The notes under the pieces were generated by a model that saw nothing but the letters and a program-made list of their open reading frames with translations, did no database searches and was not told the DNA's origin. A stretch of DNA of 62,713 nucleotides from an uncultured Verrucomicrobia subdivision 3 bacterium (lineage in GTDB: Bacteria; Verrucomicrobiota; Verrucomicrobiae; Limisphaerales; UBA11358). The position numbers and the translations under genes are program-made. This document shows positions 52,474-61,644 of the stretch, one piece after another. The DNA is taken from NCBI GenBank assembly GCA_903921455.1, contig CAIXPZ010000040.1, positions 1 through 62,713 of the forward strand. Direction: 5' to 3'. Numbering within the stretch: the stretch's first letter is position 1; the number at the start of each line of letters is the position of its first letter.

Positions 52474-53628
52474 TCAAGCTTCAGCGGTTTTTGCTGGATG
52501 TTTATTCCGATGCGCCAGAATTTTTTGCGACGGCGTGAAATTGGCGATGAATTCACGATAAAATTCCGCGAACGTCCCGGCAGCCAGATGCGCCCGCGCA
52601 TCGGCCATCACCTTCAAATACATGTGCGAGTTGTGAACGCTCAACATCCGCAGGCCGAGGATCTCGTTCGCCCGCAGCAGATGCCGCAGGTAGGCGCGCG
52701 TGAAATGCTTGCAGGCGAAGCACTCGCAATCGTCCTCGATGGGACGGAAATCCGCCTTATAACCGCCGCCCTTGATCCCCAGCGCGCCGCGCCGCGTGTA
52801 GGCCGTGCCGTTGCGCGCCACGCGCGTGGGCAGCACACAGTCGAACATGTCCACGCCGCGCGCAATCAGCTCAAGCATCTGCGCGGGCGTGCCGAGCCCC
52901 ATGGCATAGCGCGCCTTGTGCTCGGGCAGATGCGGGACGGTGAATTCAATCGCCTGCAACATCTCCGGCTCCGGTTCACCGACGCTCACGCCACCGATGG
53001 CGTAACCGTCAAAATCCATTGGCACCAGCGCCTTGGCGCAATGCTCGCGCAAGGCGGGGTTATTGCCGCCCTGCACGATGCCAAAAACCTTCTGCCCGTC
53101 CGCGCGCGGCTGTTCGCGGCATTCGCGCGCCCAGCGGATGGTGCGCTCGACGGCAAGGCGCTGCTCCTTAGCGGGCGCGTCGTGCGGCGGACACTCGTCG
53201 AATACCATCGCGATATCCGATCCGAGCACGCGCTGGATTTCCATGGCTTCCTTCGGGCCGATGAACAGCAGCGAGCCATCCAGGTGCGAGCGAAATTCCA
53301 CACCGTGTTCCTTCACCTTCCGGATTTTGGCGAGACTAAAGACTTGAAATCCGCCGCTATCGGTGAGGATCGGCTTATGCCAGTTCATGAACTGGTGCAG
53401 ACCGCCGGCGGCGCGGATGATGTCGAGTCCGGGGCGCAAATTCAGATGGTAGGTGTTGCCGAGAATGATCTGCGTGCCCATCTCGTTCAGTTCGCGCGGG
53501 TCGAGCGCCTTCACGGTGGCCTGAGTGCCGACCGGCATATACACCGGCGTATCCACGACCCCATGCGCGGTGGATAATTTGCCGAGACGAGCCTTGGTCG
53601 CCGAATCCGTTTTAAGCAGTTCAAACAT
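52474..53628 (-). CDS. tgt: tRNA-guanine transglycosylase (queuine tRNA-ribosyltransferase)
   Basis: 384 residues. PVYMPVGTQATVKAL, LTDSGGFQVFSL, the FDECPPHD loop, VQGGNNPALR, GLGTPAQMLELIARGVDMFDCVLPTRVAR (the Asp nucleophile region) and the zinc site CECFACKHFTRAYLRHL. The enzyme exchanges G34 for preQ1 in tRNAs with GUN anticodons. Length is normal for bacteria. Transcribed on the minus strand, 43 bp downstream of the ACT-domain regulator gene. Confidence 0.96.
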   Translation of the reverse strand: MFELLKTDSATKARLGKLSTAHGVVDTPVYMPVGTQATVKALDPRELNEMGTQIILGNTYHLNLRPGLDIIRAAGGLHQFMNWHKPILTDSGGFQVFSLAKIRKVKEHGVEFRSHLDGSLLFIGPKEAMEIQRVLGSDIAMVFDECPPHDAPAKEQRLAVERTIRWARECREQPRADGQKVFGIVQGGNNPALREHCAKALVPMDFDGYAIGGVSVGEPEPEMLQAIEFTVPHLPEHKARYAMGLGTPAQMLELIARGVDMFDCVLPTRVARNGTAYTRRGALGIKGGGYKADFRPIEDDCECFACKHFTRAYLRHLLRANEILGLRMLSVHNSHMYLKVMADARAHLAAGTFAEFYREFIANFTPSQKILAHRNKHPAKTAEA

Positions 53629-53670
53629 CGCGCGAAGGGTAAATTAAATCGGCGCGAGCGGAGATAAAAA

Positions 53671-54201
53671 TTATTCGCCGGACAATTCCGCGAGGGAAAC
53701 ATCCACCAGCAGGTCAGCAGCGATTTTTTCCAGATCCTTTTTCAACGCGGCAAGATGGCAGCGTTCGGGCAACTGCAACCGCGCACTGGCCTTGAACAAG
53801 GTTTCGCCGGACATCGGCGCGCTGCCGACTTCGCTGGAGAATTCCTCAACATTGACCCCGGCGCGGGCGAGGGCAGCGGTGATTTCACGGACGATCCCGG
53901 GGCGGTCGCTGCCCACGATTTCGAGCTTGGCCTGCCGGCCGGCAGCTGCGACGGACCCGGATTGATCGGCGCGGAAGAGAATTTGCAATCCGTTTGCCTG
54001 CAGCTTGTGCAAGGCGTCCTGCAAAGCAGATTTTTTGTCCGCCGGAATCTCGATGCGCAGGATGCCGGCGAATTCTCCGCCGAGCCGGCACATGCGGCTT
54101 TCCAGCCAGTTACCACCGTGATCAGCCACGACCCGTGCGATGGTTTCCACCAAGCCCGTGCGGTCCGGGCTGATGATGGTCATGACAAGGGGAAGTTGCA
54201 T
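53671..54201 (-). CDS. ACT-domain protein, GcvR-like
   Basis: 176 residues with two ACT domains: VMTIISPDRTGLVETIARVVADHGGN (about 6-31) and AKLEIVGSDRPGIVREITAALARAGVNVEEF (about 91-122). This two-ACT layout is that of GcvR, which represses GcvA in E. coli; here the partner and target are unknown. It ends 43 bp before tgt and 12 bp after the next upstream gene, probably one operon. Confidence 0.8.
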   Translation of the reverse strand: MQLPLVMTIISPDRTGLVETIARVVADHGGNWLESRMCRLGGEFAGILRIEIPADKKSALQDALHKLQANGLQILFRADQSGSVAAAGRQAKLEIVGSDRPGIVREITAALARAGVNVEEFSSEVGSAPMSGETLFKASARLQLPERCHLAALKKDLEKIAADLLVDVSLAELSGE

Positions 54202-54213
54202 GGCGAGATAAGT

Positions 54214-54618
54214 TCAGGCCTGGCTGGTGATTTTACTCCAATCCACGCCCTGTTTGCCGGCGTAGATGGCGAAGGCTTTTTCATTTTGGATCAGCACCGC
54301 CCGCACGACACTGGAATCATCGGCCCGCCCCAGATCGAGAATTGCACTGGGGATGATCCCGGTTTTTTTGTGCGCGTAAATCAGCGCGAACACCGCCTGC
54401 GCCACGGCAACGTACGGCAGCTCCTTGTAAGCACCCTCGACCGCGTCCTCGACGGCGTCGGCGAGAAACTCCAGCTGGTCCACGAGGTACGGAAATTTCG
54501 GCGCATTTATCTGCGTGAACTCCAGCTTCCACTGCGGCAGATGGCGCAAAACATTTTCTGCGAGCGCGGGGGTGATGGCGGCGGCACCGTTATTTACGAA
54601 CTTGGCAATTTCAGGCAT
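54214..54618 (-). CDS. DUF1232-like small protein
   Basis: 134 residues. The segment KTGIIPSAILDLGRADDSSVVRAVL matches the DLIPD....GYLDD-type core of the DUF1232/YkvA family, here without obvious transmembrane helices. The N-terminal part has a conserved-looking helix (FPYLVDQLEFLADAVEDAV). Function unknown. It is in line with the ACT-domain and tgt genes on the minus strand. Confidence 0.5.
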   Translation of the reverse strand: MPEIAKFVNNGAAAITPALAENVLRHLPQWKLEFTQINAPKFPYLVDQLEFLADAVEDAVEGAYKELPYVAVAQAVFALIYAHKKTGIIPSAILDLGRADDSSVVRAVLIQNEKAFAIYAGKQGVDWSKITSQA

Positions 54619-54670
54619 GAGCGCAATCTAGTGAATGCGGCGGGCGCGTCCAAGTGAAATTATTGGCGAC

Positions 54671-54705
54671 AAAAACCGCCGCCGACCTGTGCGGCCGGCG
54701 GCGGT
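54671..54705 (-). terminator. Intrinsic terminator after the oxidoreductase gene
   Basis: A 10-bp stem ACCGCCGCCG / CGGCGGCGGT (54675-54684 with 54696-54705) is followed on the minus strand by TTTTTG. It lies 28 bp after the stop of the Gfo/Idh/MocA gene. Confidence 0.8.
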
Positions 54706-54732
54706 TGGCGGCGGTGGAATAATCCTGACCGT

Positions 54733-56160
54733 TCAGGCCAGCTTGTAATACTGCTCCCAGTCCGGGCGGGGCGGCACGCCGGCGAGCAATCCGTTGGCCA
54801 CCTTGTGATTGGTGATCTGCTTCGTCGCCGGGTCAAATTCCAACTTCGCATTCACCTGCTGCGCGATGATGCCAATCGCCATCGCCTGGCACAACGGCCC
54901 GGCCACCGCGAAGTTGGAGCGGGTCTTTTCCTCGCCTTTACAGGCGCGGAGGAAATTCACGTAGTGGTTCGACGGGCTTTTCGGCACCGGCGGCAGTTTG
55001 GACTGAATTTCTTTTGCTTTCTCTGACGGTAGCATTTGCAACGTCGCGGCATGCGACCCCCCTTTGAACGTCAAACCATCTCCATAGATGACCTTGCCCG
55101 GCGGACGTTTTTTCGTATCAATACTGCCGGTCGAAGGGGGCGGAATATTCGGATCCACGACGGATTCGCCCATGTTGCCGGGTAACGGCGGTAAATTTTC
55201 CTGACCGTCATACCAGGTCAGTTCCACCGGCGGTTGCGAACCGCGCGCGGGGAAACGAAATGCGAGCGTCGAAGCCTGCGGGAAAATAAACGGGCTGTAG
55301 CCTTCCAACTTCACTGCCTCTACTTCCGTCGGCAGGCCCAGGCTTAGAAACTCATGCGCCGTGTCGAAGATGTGCGCGCCCCAGTCGCCCAGCGCGCCGT
55401 TGCCGAAATCAAACCACGAGCGCCACTCGCCATTGACATAGCCGTGGTTGTAGGCGTGCTGCTGCGCGGTCGCCAGCCAGACATCCCAGTCAAGGCTGGC
55501 CGGCACGGGTTCTGCCGGCAACAAACCGGCCACTTTCATGCCATGCCAGCGGCGCTTGCTGTTCATGAACGCGGTGATCTTGGTGACATTCTTGATGATG
55601 CCCGCCTCGGTCCACGCCTGGAACTGAAAATAATTCGCCTCCGAATGGCCCTGGTTGCCCATCTGCGCGGCAACATTGTATTTTTTCTCCGCCGCCATCA
55701 TCAACTCGACTTGCCGGAAGCTGTGGCCCATCGGCTTTTCGCAATAAACGTGTTTACCGAGCGACATCGCCAGCATCGCAATCGGGAAATGCGAGAAGTC
55801 CGGCGTGCCGATGCACACGGCATCGATCTCCTTGCCCAGCTTGTCAAACATCTGCCGGAAATCCTGGAAGCGCGGCGCGTTGGGAATCAGCTTCAAAGTC
55901 TTTTGCGTATGCGGTGCGCCCATGTCCGTGTCGCACAGCGCGACGAAATTCACCATGCCGGTCTTGTGAAACATGGCGATGTCCTCCCCGCCGCGATTGC
56001 CGATGCCGACGCACGCGAGATTCACTTTTTTGGTGGAACCGGCCGCCATCAACAGGCGTGGCGCAAACACCGAAGCGGCACCGGTCGCCAGCACGCCTTT
56101 GAGGAACGAACGGCGGCGCATCTGCGCGATGGCCAGTTTTTTGATTTGATTTGATTTCAT
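54733..56160 (-). CDS. Secreted Gfo/Idh/MocA-family oxidoreductase
   Basis: 475 residues from the ATG at 56160; the frame stays open upstream to 56268. A twin-arginine signal (RRRSFLKGVLATGAASVF) is clear. NAD(P)-binding motif ACVGIGNRGGEDIA (about 45-58), then TPDFSHFPIAMLAMS and YCEKPMGHS, with GDWGAHIFDTAHEF further on. Tat-exported GFO/IDH proteins of this group oxidise or reduce sugars in the periplasm of Verrucomicrobiota and Planctomycetes. It follows the ThuA-DUF1080 gene and probably acts with it on 3-keto-sugars. Confidence 0.82.
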   Translation of the reverse strand: MKSNQIKKLAIAQMRRRSFLKGVLATGAASVFAPRLLMAAGSTKKVNLACVGIGNRGGEDIAMFHKTGMVNFVALCDTDMGAPHTQKTLKLIPNAPRFQDFRQMFDKLGKEIDAVCIGTPDFSHFPIAMLAMSLGKHVYCEKPMGHSFRQVELMMAAEKKYNVAAQMGNQGHSEANYFQFQAWTEAGIIKNVTKITAFMNSKRRWHGMKVAGLLPAEPVPASLDWDVWLATAQQHAYNHGYVNGEWRSWFDFGNGALGDWGAHIFDTAHEFLSLGLPTEVEAVKLEGYSPFIFPQASTLAFRFPARGSQPPVELTWYDGQENLPPLPGNMGESVVDPNIPPPSTGSIDTKKRPPGKVIYGDGLTFKGGSHAATLQMLPSEKAKEIQSKLPPVPKSPSNHYVNFLRACKGEEKTRSNFAVAGPLCQAMAIGIIAQQVNAKLEFDPATKQITNHKVANGLLAGVPPRPDWEQYYKLA

Positions 56161-56180
56161 AGTGCTTGTTTTTTTGAGAT

Positions 56181-57806
56181 TCAATTCGCTGGGAGTTCGT
56201 GGATCTTTACGTTGCGGAAGGAAACTTCGTTGCCGTGATCCTGCAGCAAGATATGGCCGTCCGCCCATTCGCCAAAATTGGGAATGTTGTGATACTTGCT
56301 CGCGGCGACCGCCGCGTGAAACGCGTCCGAGTTGCGATCAAACTCCACCGTCTTCTCGCCGTTCAGCCAGAACGTGACATGCTGTCCCTGCGATAATATC
56401 CGCGCGTGGTTCCATTCGCCGATGGGGAGAACTTTTTTATCCTTCGGCGCCGGAATTAGATCATAGAGTGAGCCGATGGTGCGGTCGCCATCCTTGCCAA
56501 GCTTCGCATCCGGATGCCGCACATCGTCTAGAATTTGAAATTCCATGCCGATGGCCGAGCCAACCGCCGTCGGTTTGCCGGTCTTCTTGTCAATTGGCGA
56601 CAGGTTCGGCTGCACAAAAATCTTGATTCCGCTGTTTGCGCCGGGGGTGATCTTGAAATCTGCCGAAAGCTCAAAGTTCGCGTAGCGTTTGCGCGTGATG
56701 ATGTCGCCGGCAGCAGCGGCCTCCTCGCCGCCGTTCTCATGGACCGTGAGCACACCCTGTTTCATGGCCCAGCCACGGGCTGGAAATGTTTCCGACTTGG
56801 CGCTGCGCCAGCCATCGGAGTTTTTGCCGTTCCAGAGCAATTGCCAGCCATCGGCTTTCTCCTGCGCAGTCAATGTGTTTGGTGCGGGGGCAGCGGTTTT
56901 CGGTTCCACATAGTGCGGATTCGTGTAAGCGCCAGGTGCGGCAACCTGTATGTTTGGCGCCACATCGGCCGAAACCTCGCCGAGCGCCCACTTGATGCCC
57001 CCCACCAGAATTTGCTGGAAGGACGGATTCGTCCAGACATCCTCGCGATGGCCCATCGCCGTATACCAGACGCGGCCGTTGCCTTCCTTGCGCGCCCAGG
57101 TATTCGGATACGGCGGGCGCTCATACATCGGGCCTTTCATGTGCGGCGCATCAATCACCGTCAGGCAATGGTCGTCCGGCGCAAAATCTTTGAGCGAATA
57201 CCATTCCTCCTGAAACGCAAAACTGTCGCCGATGTTTTCAAAACCGGGGAACTTGGGATCAATCACCCGGTTCGTCGCCACTTGCTGCGCGCCGTGGATG
57301 ATGAATTCACCGCCGATGAAACACGCATAAGGATCGGCGTCCTTGCCATGGTTGGCGTAGCGATCCGGACCTTTTTTGGATTCGTTGGCCGTGTGAAACG
57401 TATCGGTGGCTGAGTGCGTGCCGATAAAACCCTTGCCGCCGTGAACATAGTCAAACAGCGCCTGCTTGCCGGCGGGCGTCATGGGCGGCTGTTTGTCGGT
57501 GCCCTCACTGCACAAATCGCCCGTGGTGTAAAAGAACACGGCATCAAACTGCGCGAGATAATCCGGACTGAACTTGGAGCCATCCTTGGAAAAGGTGAAC
57601 TCCCAGCCATTCTTCTGGCCCAAGTCCAACAGCACCTTTTCGGCGAAGCTGGGCTGGCCATTTTTCCAGGAAATCACCGGATGTTCAAACCCGCTGGATT
57701 TAGTGAAGAACAGGATTTTCTTGGGTGCTGCGGCGGCAGTGAGTGCTGCGGCCAACAAAAAAACGATGGTGACAGAAATAAACGAGCAGAATTTGGAGGC
57801 TTTCAT
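56181..57806 (-). CDS. ThuA-DUF1080 fusion protein (3-keto-glycoside type)
   Basis: 541 residues with a signal peptide (FISVTIVFLLAAALTAAAAP). The N-terminal ThuA domain (about 28-275) has KKILFFTKSSGFEHP, GGKGFIGTHSATDTFH and GRVWYTAMGHREDVW. The C-terminal DUF1080 domain (about 315-538) has DGWQLLWNGKNSDGW, SDFKITPGANSGI and IGMEFQILDD. ThuA is a class I glutamine-amidotransferase-like family; DUF1080 includes 3-keto-disaccharide hydrolases. The gene is between a second DUF1080 gene and the oxidoreductase, a known trehalose/3-keto-sugar grouping. Confidence 0.85.
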   Translation of the reverse strand: MKASKFCSFISVTIVFLLAAALTAAAAPKKILFFTKSSGFEHPVISWKNGQPSFAEKVLLDLGQKNGWEFTFSKDGSKFSPDYLAQFDAVFFYTTGDLCSEGTDKQPPMTPAGKQALFDYVHGGKGFIGTHSATDTFHTANESKKGPDRYANHGKDADPYACFIGGEFIIHGAQQVATNRVIDPKFPGFENIGDSFAFQEEWYSLKDFAPDDHCLTVIDAPHMKGPMYERPPYPNTWARKEGNGRVWYTAMGHREDVWTNPSFQQILVGGIKWALGEVSADVAPNIQVAAPGAYTNPHYVEPKTAAPAPNTLTAQEKADGWQLLWNGKNSDGWRSAKSETFPARGWAMKQGVLTVHENGGEEAAAAGDIITRKRYANFELSADFKITPGANSGIKIFVQPNLSPIDKKTGKPTAVGSAIGMEFQILDDVRHPDAKLGKDGDRTIGSLYDLIPAPKDKKVLPIGEWNHARILSQGQHVTFWLNGEKTVEFDRNSDAFHAAVAASKYHNIPNFGEWADGHILLQDHGNEVSFRNVKIHELPAN

Positions 57807-57897
57807 TTAATTGTGGAATCGGACGCATTATGCCAAAGGTTGGTTACGAAACAACCCTTGAATCGCGGTTTACTTGGCCACTTGGGCAGCGGTTTGA

Positions 57898-58644
57898 TTA
57901 AGGTGTGCTGGCTGGCCCGACGGCGGCATCGCCTTTAATCTCCCGAATGCGCAGGTTGCGGAAATAAACCTTCAGTCCCACTTTCTTCGTGTCTTTGCCG
58001 ACGCCATGCACCTGCAGGGCGATCACACCGCTGGGCGTGACGCTGTCGCTGATGCTGGCGCGCGGTTCGCCATTCAGCCAGGTTTTGATGGAAGCGCCGC
58101 TGGCAACGATGCGCAGTTTGTTCCAATCGCCATTCTTGCTGACGGCCCGGCCCTGAACGGAAAATTCCTTGCCGTCGCCGCCTTCCGTTCCCGGAAACAG
58201 CCAGCCGCGCCGCGCTTCGTCGTAGATGCCCGCCGTCCACATGCGCCCCCGGGCCGCGTCCATGTCGATTTCGCATTGGTAGCCATGAATTCGATCCGCC
58301 GCAAACTTGAATTCCTTGCCGCTGATAATGGCATTGGTCGCTTCTGGAAAAACTTCGCCGCGAATCTGAATGCCGGAATTCAGCAACGGATCACATTTGA
58401 ATTCCGCCACCAGTTCAAAATTGCCGAACGACTTGGTTGTGCAGAGAAAGCTGTTGCCCGTGCCGGAAACCGATTCGCCGATGAGCACACCATCCTGAAC
58501 TGAATACTTGGCCTTGCCGCTGTGCTCGGCCCAACCGTCAAGATCTTTGCCGTTAAACAGGTTGATCCAGCCCTCCTCGGCCCGAAGGACGATGGCGGTG
58601 GAAAAAAACAGGGCGACCAGCAACAGATTCCTGGGAATATTCAT
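57898..58644 (-). CDS. DUF1080 (3-keto-disaccharide hydrolase-like) secreted protein
   Basis: 248 residues from the ATG at 58644 (a TTG at 58653 is possible), with a signal peptide (PRNLLLVALFFSTAIVLRA). DUF1080 signatures: GWINLFNGKDLDGW, FLCTTKSFGNFELVAEFK, NSGIQIRGEV and GYQCEIDMD. The domain is a concanavalin-like jelly roll. It heads the three-gene minus-strand set, with the ThuA-DUF1080 gene 91 bp downstream. Confidence 0.85.
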   Translation of the reverse strand: MNIPRNLLLVALFFSTAIVLRAEEGWINLFNGKDLDGWAEHSGKAKYSVQDGVLIGESVSGTGNSFLCTTKSFGNFELVAEFKCDPLLNSGIQIRGEVFPEATNAIISGKEFKFAADRIHGYQCEIDMDAARGRMWTAGIYDEARRGWLFPGTEGGDGKEFSVQGRAVSKNGDWNKLRIVASGASIKTWLNGEPRASISDSVTPSGVIALQVHGVGKDTKKVGLKVYFRNLRIREIKGDAAVGPASTP

Positions 58645-58758
58645 TGAATTCAATTTTTGAGACGCCAGATAGCTGTATGCGGTTACGAAACAAAAAACGG
58701 ATTTTGAAAAATCTGTGTTTCATCTGGGTTTCATCTGTGGCTAAATCATCGGCGAAAC

Positions 58759-59640
58759 ATGCGAGACCTGATTGCCAAAGCCGCGACGCTGCTCGAAGCG
58801 TTGCCTTACATCCAAAAGTTTTCCGGTGAGACCTTCGTCGTGAAATACGGCGGCAGTTTCATGGACTCGCCCGACGCCAGCATTCGCAACGGCGTGGCCC
58901 GCGACATCGTTTTTCTCGAAGCCGTTGAAATCAATCCCGTCGTCGTTCACGGCGGCGGCAAAGCCATCACCCGCGCGATGGAAAAAGCCGGGCTGAAGGC
59001 AAATTTTATCCAGGGTCAGCGCGTCACGGACGAAGCCACAGTGCAAATTGTGGACGATGTTTTGTCGCGTGAAATCAATCCCGAAGTCGTCGCCACGATC
59101 AATTCCCTCGGCGGTCAGGCGGTCGGTTTCGCCGGCCCGGATATTTTTAAGTGCAAGAAACTTTATCTGGACGACAAAGAAAACCCCGGCCGGAAAATTG
59201 ACATCGGCTACGTCGGCGAAGTCATCGAAGTCAACGTCGCCCCGCTCAAGGAATGCATCTGGTGCGGCCACACGCCGGTCATCAGCCCGACCGCGCGCGG
59301 TGAGGATGGAAAAATTTACAACTGCAACGCCGACGTCGCCGCCGCGATGTGCGCCATCGCGCTCAACGCCAAGCGGCTCGTTTTCATGTCCGACGTGCCC
59401 GGTCTCATGCGTGATTTCAAAGACCCGTCCACGCTCATCACGCATCTGCAAATCGCCGAAGTTCCCACGCTCAAGGCGGCCGGCATCGTGGACAAAGGCA
59501 TGATTCCGAAAGTGGACAGCGCCGTTGCCGCCATCCAATCCGGGGTGGAAAAAGTCTCCTTCGTGGACGGCCGCGTGCCGCATTCGGTCATGCTGGAAAT
59601 CTTCACCGACCAGGGCGTGGGCACCGAAGTGGTTTTGTGA
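58759..59640 (+). CDS. argB: N-acetylglutamate kinase
   Basis: 293 residues. ETFVVKYGGSFM, VVHGGGKAITRAMEKAG, the INPEVVATINSLGGQAVGF segment and SDVPGLMRDF identify the amino-acid kinase family. It phosphorylates N-acetyl-L-glutamate in arginine synthesis. It is first in the plus-strand argB-argD-glycosylase-argF set; argC and argJ are not seen here. Confidence 0.95.
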   Translation: MRDLIAKAATLLEALPYIQKFSGETFVVKYGGSFMDSPDASIRNGVARDIVFLEAVEINPVVVHGGGKAITRAMEKAGLKANFIQGQRVTDEATVQIVDDVLSREINPEVVATINSLGGQAVGFAGPDIFKCKKLYLDDKENPGRKIDIGYVGEVIEVNVAPLKECIWCGHTPVISPTARGEDGKIYNCNADVAAAMCAIALNAKRLVFMSDVPGLMRDFKDPSTLITHLQIAEVPTLKAAGIVDKGMIPKVDSAVAAIQSGVEKVSFVDGRVPHSVMLEIFTDQGVGTEVVL

Positions 59641-59677
59641 TTGTGTCTTCGGACAATTCCGATTTAATCACGCACCG

Positions 59678-60961
59678 ATGAAAGAAATTGTTCCCGCGCC
59701 GCCGGCCATTGTGCGCAATGACTACGAGTCCATCCGCGAACTGTTCACGAAGAACGTCGTGCCCAGCTACGGCCGCTTTGAACTCGTCTTGAGCCACGGC
59801 GCGGGCAGCTACGTTTTCGATGTGGCGGGCAAGCGTTACTTGGACCTCGGCACGGGCATCGCCGTGTGCTGCCTCGGCCACGCGCATCCCGCCATCACCG
59901 AGGCGCTCGTCGAGCAGTCCCAAAAACTGATCCACGTCTCCAATCTGTATTTCACCGAACCGCAAGGCCGGCTCGCCGCTGAACTCGTCAAACGCATCGG
60001 CCCCGGCAAGGTTTTCTTCTGCAATAGCGGCGCGGAAGCGAATGAAGGTTTGTTCAAGCTCGCGCGGAAATTCGGCCACGACGAAGGCCGGTTTGAAATC
60101 CTGACCGCAACGAATTCCTTTCATGGCCGCACGCTCGCCGGCATTGCCGCGACCGGTCAGGAAAAAGTGAAAAAGGGGTTTGAACCGGCCGTTCCGGGTT
60201 TCCGACACATTCCTTTCAATGATTTGGCAGCCGCCCGGAATGCGATTTCGCCGGCAACCGTTGCCATTCTCATCGAAGGCGTGCAAGGCGAAGGCGGGGT
60301 GACGCCGGCCACGCCGGAATATCTGCTCGGCCTGCGCCAGCTTTGCGACGAGAAAAAAATGTTGTTGCTCATGGACAGCGTGCAGTGCGGCCACTACCGG
60401 ACGGGAAAATTTCAGAGTTTTCAAAAGATCCTCGAAGGCGTCCCCGGCGGCGAAACCTTTCTGCCCGACGGTATCTCCATGGCCAAATCGCTCGGCGGCG
60501 GTTTCCCCATCGGCGCGTTCTGGGCGCGGGCGCCGTATGCGGATTTGCTCAGCGCGGGCACCCATGGCACGACTTACGGCGGCACACCGCTCGCCTGCGC
60601 CGTGGCGCTGAAAATTCTGGAAGTCATCGAAAAGGAAAATCTCGCCGAACAGGCCCGCAAACTCGGCGCGTGGTGGAAATCCGAGATCGAACGGCTCGCC
60701 AGAAACTATCCAACCGTCGTGAAATCAGCGCGGGGAATGGGCTTCATCCTCGGTATCGAGCTCGCGGAAAAAATCCCCGCCTTTGCCGCGAGCGGCCAAA
60801 CGCCGGCGCTGCAATTCGTCAACCGGCTGCATGCAGCGGGCGTGCTGACCGTGCCGGCGGGAACGCAAATCGTCCGGCTGCTGCCGCCGTTGAATTTAAA
60901 ACCGCAGGAAGCCGGCGAAGGCATTTCCAAAATTGAAGCCGTCGTCAAATCGCTCGCGTGA
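59678..60961 (+). CDS. argD: Acetylornithine aminotransferase
   Basis: 427 residues from the ATG at 59678; the open frame extends upstream into argB but not as a likely start. Class-III aminotransferase motifs: DVAGKRYLDLGTGIAVCCLGHAHP, FFCNSGAEANEGLFKLARKF, SFHGRTLAGIAATGQ and the PLP-lysine motif GISMAKSLGGGFPIGAF. It converts N-acetylglutamate semialdehyde to N-acetylornithine. 37 bp gap from argB; its stop overlaps the GTG start of the next gene by 4 bp. Confidence 0.94.
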   Translation: MKEIVPAPPAIVRNDYESIRELFTKNVVPSYGRFELVLSHGAGSYVFDVAGKRYLDLGTGIAVCCLGHAHPAITEALVEQSQKLIHVSNLYFTEPQGRLAAELVKRIGPGKVFFCNSGAEANEGLFKLARKFGHDEGRFEILTATNSFHGRTLAGIAATGQEKVKKGFEPAVPGFRHIPFNDLAAARNAISPATVAILIEGVQGEGGVTPATPEYLLGLRQLCDEKKMLLLMDSVQCGHYRTGKFQSFQKILEGVPGGETFLPDGISMAKSLGGGFPIGAFWARAPYADLLSAGTHGTTYGGTPLACAVALKILEVIEKENLAEQARKLGAWWKSEIERLARNYPTVVKSARGMGFILGIELAEKIPAFAASGQTPALQFVNRLHAAGVLTVPAGTQIVRLLPPLNLKPQEAGEGISKIEAVVKSLA

Positions 60962-61581
60962 ACGCTGCCGCGCTCAAGCATCTCTCCGCCGTTGATCCGG
61001 TAATGCGCAAGCTCATCGCCGAACTCGGCGCTTGCCGGCTGGAACACGAGCCGTGGCGCTCGCCGTTTCAATCGCTCGTGCAAGCGGTGGCCCATCAACA
61101 ACTCAACGGCACGGCGGCGGAGACAATTCTCACGCGATTCAAAAAGCTCTTCCCGAAGCGGAAATTCCCCAAGCCGGAAGATTTGGCTAGCGTGACGGAT
61201 GAACAAATTCGCGCCTGCGGCTTTTCGTTCGCCAAAATCAAGGCTATCCGCGACATCGCCGTAAAAACCTTGGACGGGACGATTCCTTCATCACGACAGA
61301 TTGATAAGTTGGGCGATGCGGAGATCATCGACAGGCTCACCGCAGCGCGGGGCGTCGGGCGGTGGACGGTGGAGATGCTGTTGATTTTCCAGCTCGGCCG
61401 CAAAGACGTTTTGCCCGCGGACGATTTTGGGGTGCGCAACGGCTTCCGGATCGCCTACCAAAAGCGAGCGATGCCGAAGCCCAAAGCCCTCCTCCAGTTC
61501 GGCCAGCGCTGGCGTCCGCATGGCACCACGGCGGCCTGGTATCTCTGGCGCGCGGCCGATGCGGCCAAGAAAAAGAAGTGA
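60958..61581 (+). CDS. DNA-3-methyladenine glycosylase II-like (HhH-GPD)
   Basis: 207 residues from a GTG start overlapping the argD stop (GTGA). HhH-GPD features: PFQSLVQAVAHQQLNGTAAETI, the helix-hairpin-helix AARGVGRWTVEMLL and catalytic Asp in LPADDFGVRNGF. No Cys cluster is present, so it belongs to the AlkA/MagIII side of the family. It removes alkylated bases in base-excision repair. It lies between argD and argF and is probably translated from the arginine mRNA. Confidence 0.88.
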   Translation: MNAAALKHLSAVDPVMRKLIAELGACRLEHEPWRSPFQSLVQAVAHQQLNGTAAETILTRFKKLFPKRKFPKPEDLASVTDEQIRACGFSFAKIKAIRDIAVKTLDGTIPSSRQIDKLGDAEIIDRLTAARGVGRWTVEMLLIFQLGRKDVLPADDFGVRNGFRIAYQKRAMPKPKALLQFGQRWRPHGTTAAWYLWRAADAAKKKK

Positions 61582-61644
61582 CGCGGCGTTATGATTCGGA
61601 TATAAAATTTTCTTTGGGCGGAAATTCCCAGAAGCATTAAAACC

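Noticed and set aside
52432..53577. 381-residue plus-strand ORF opposite tgt
   Set aside because: Antisense to tgt, whose zinc and catalytic motifs are intact.
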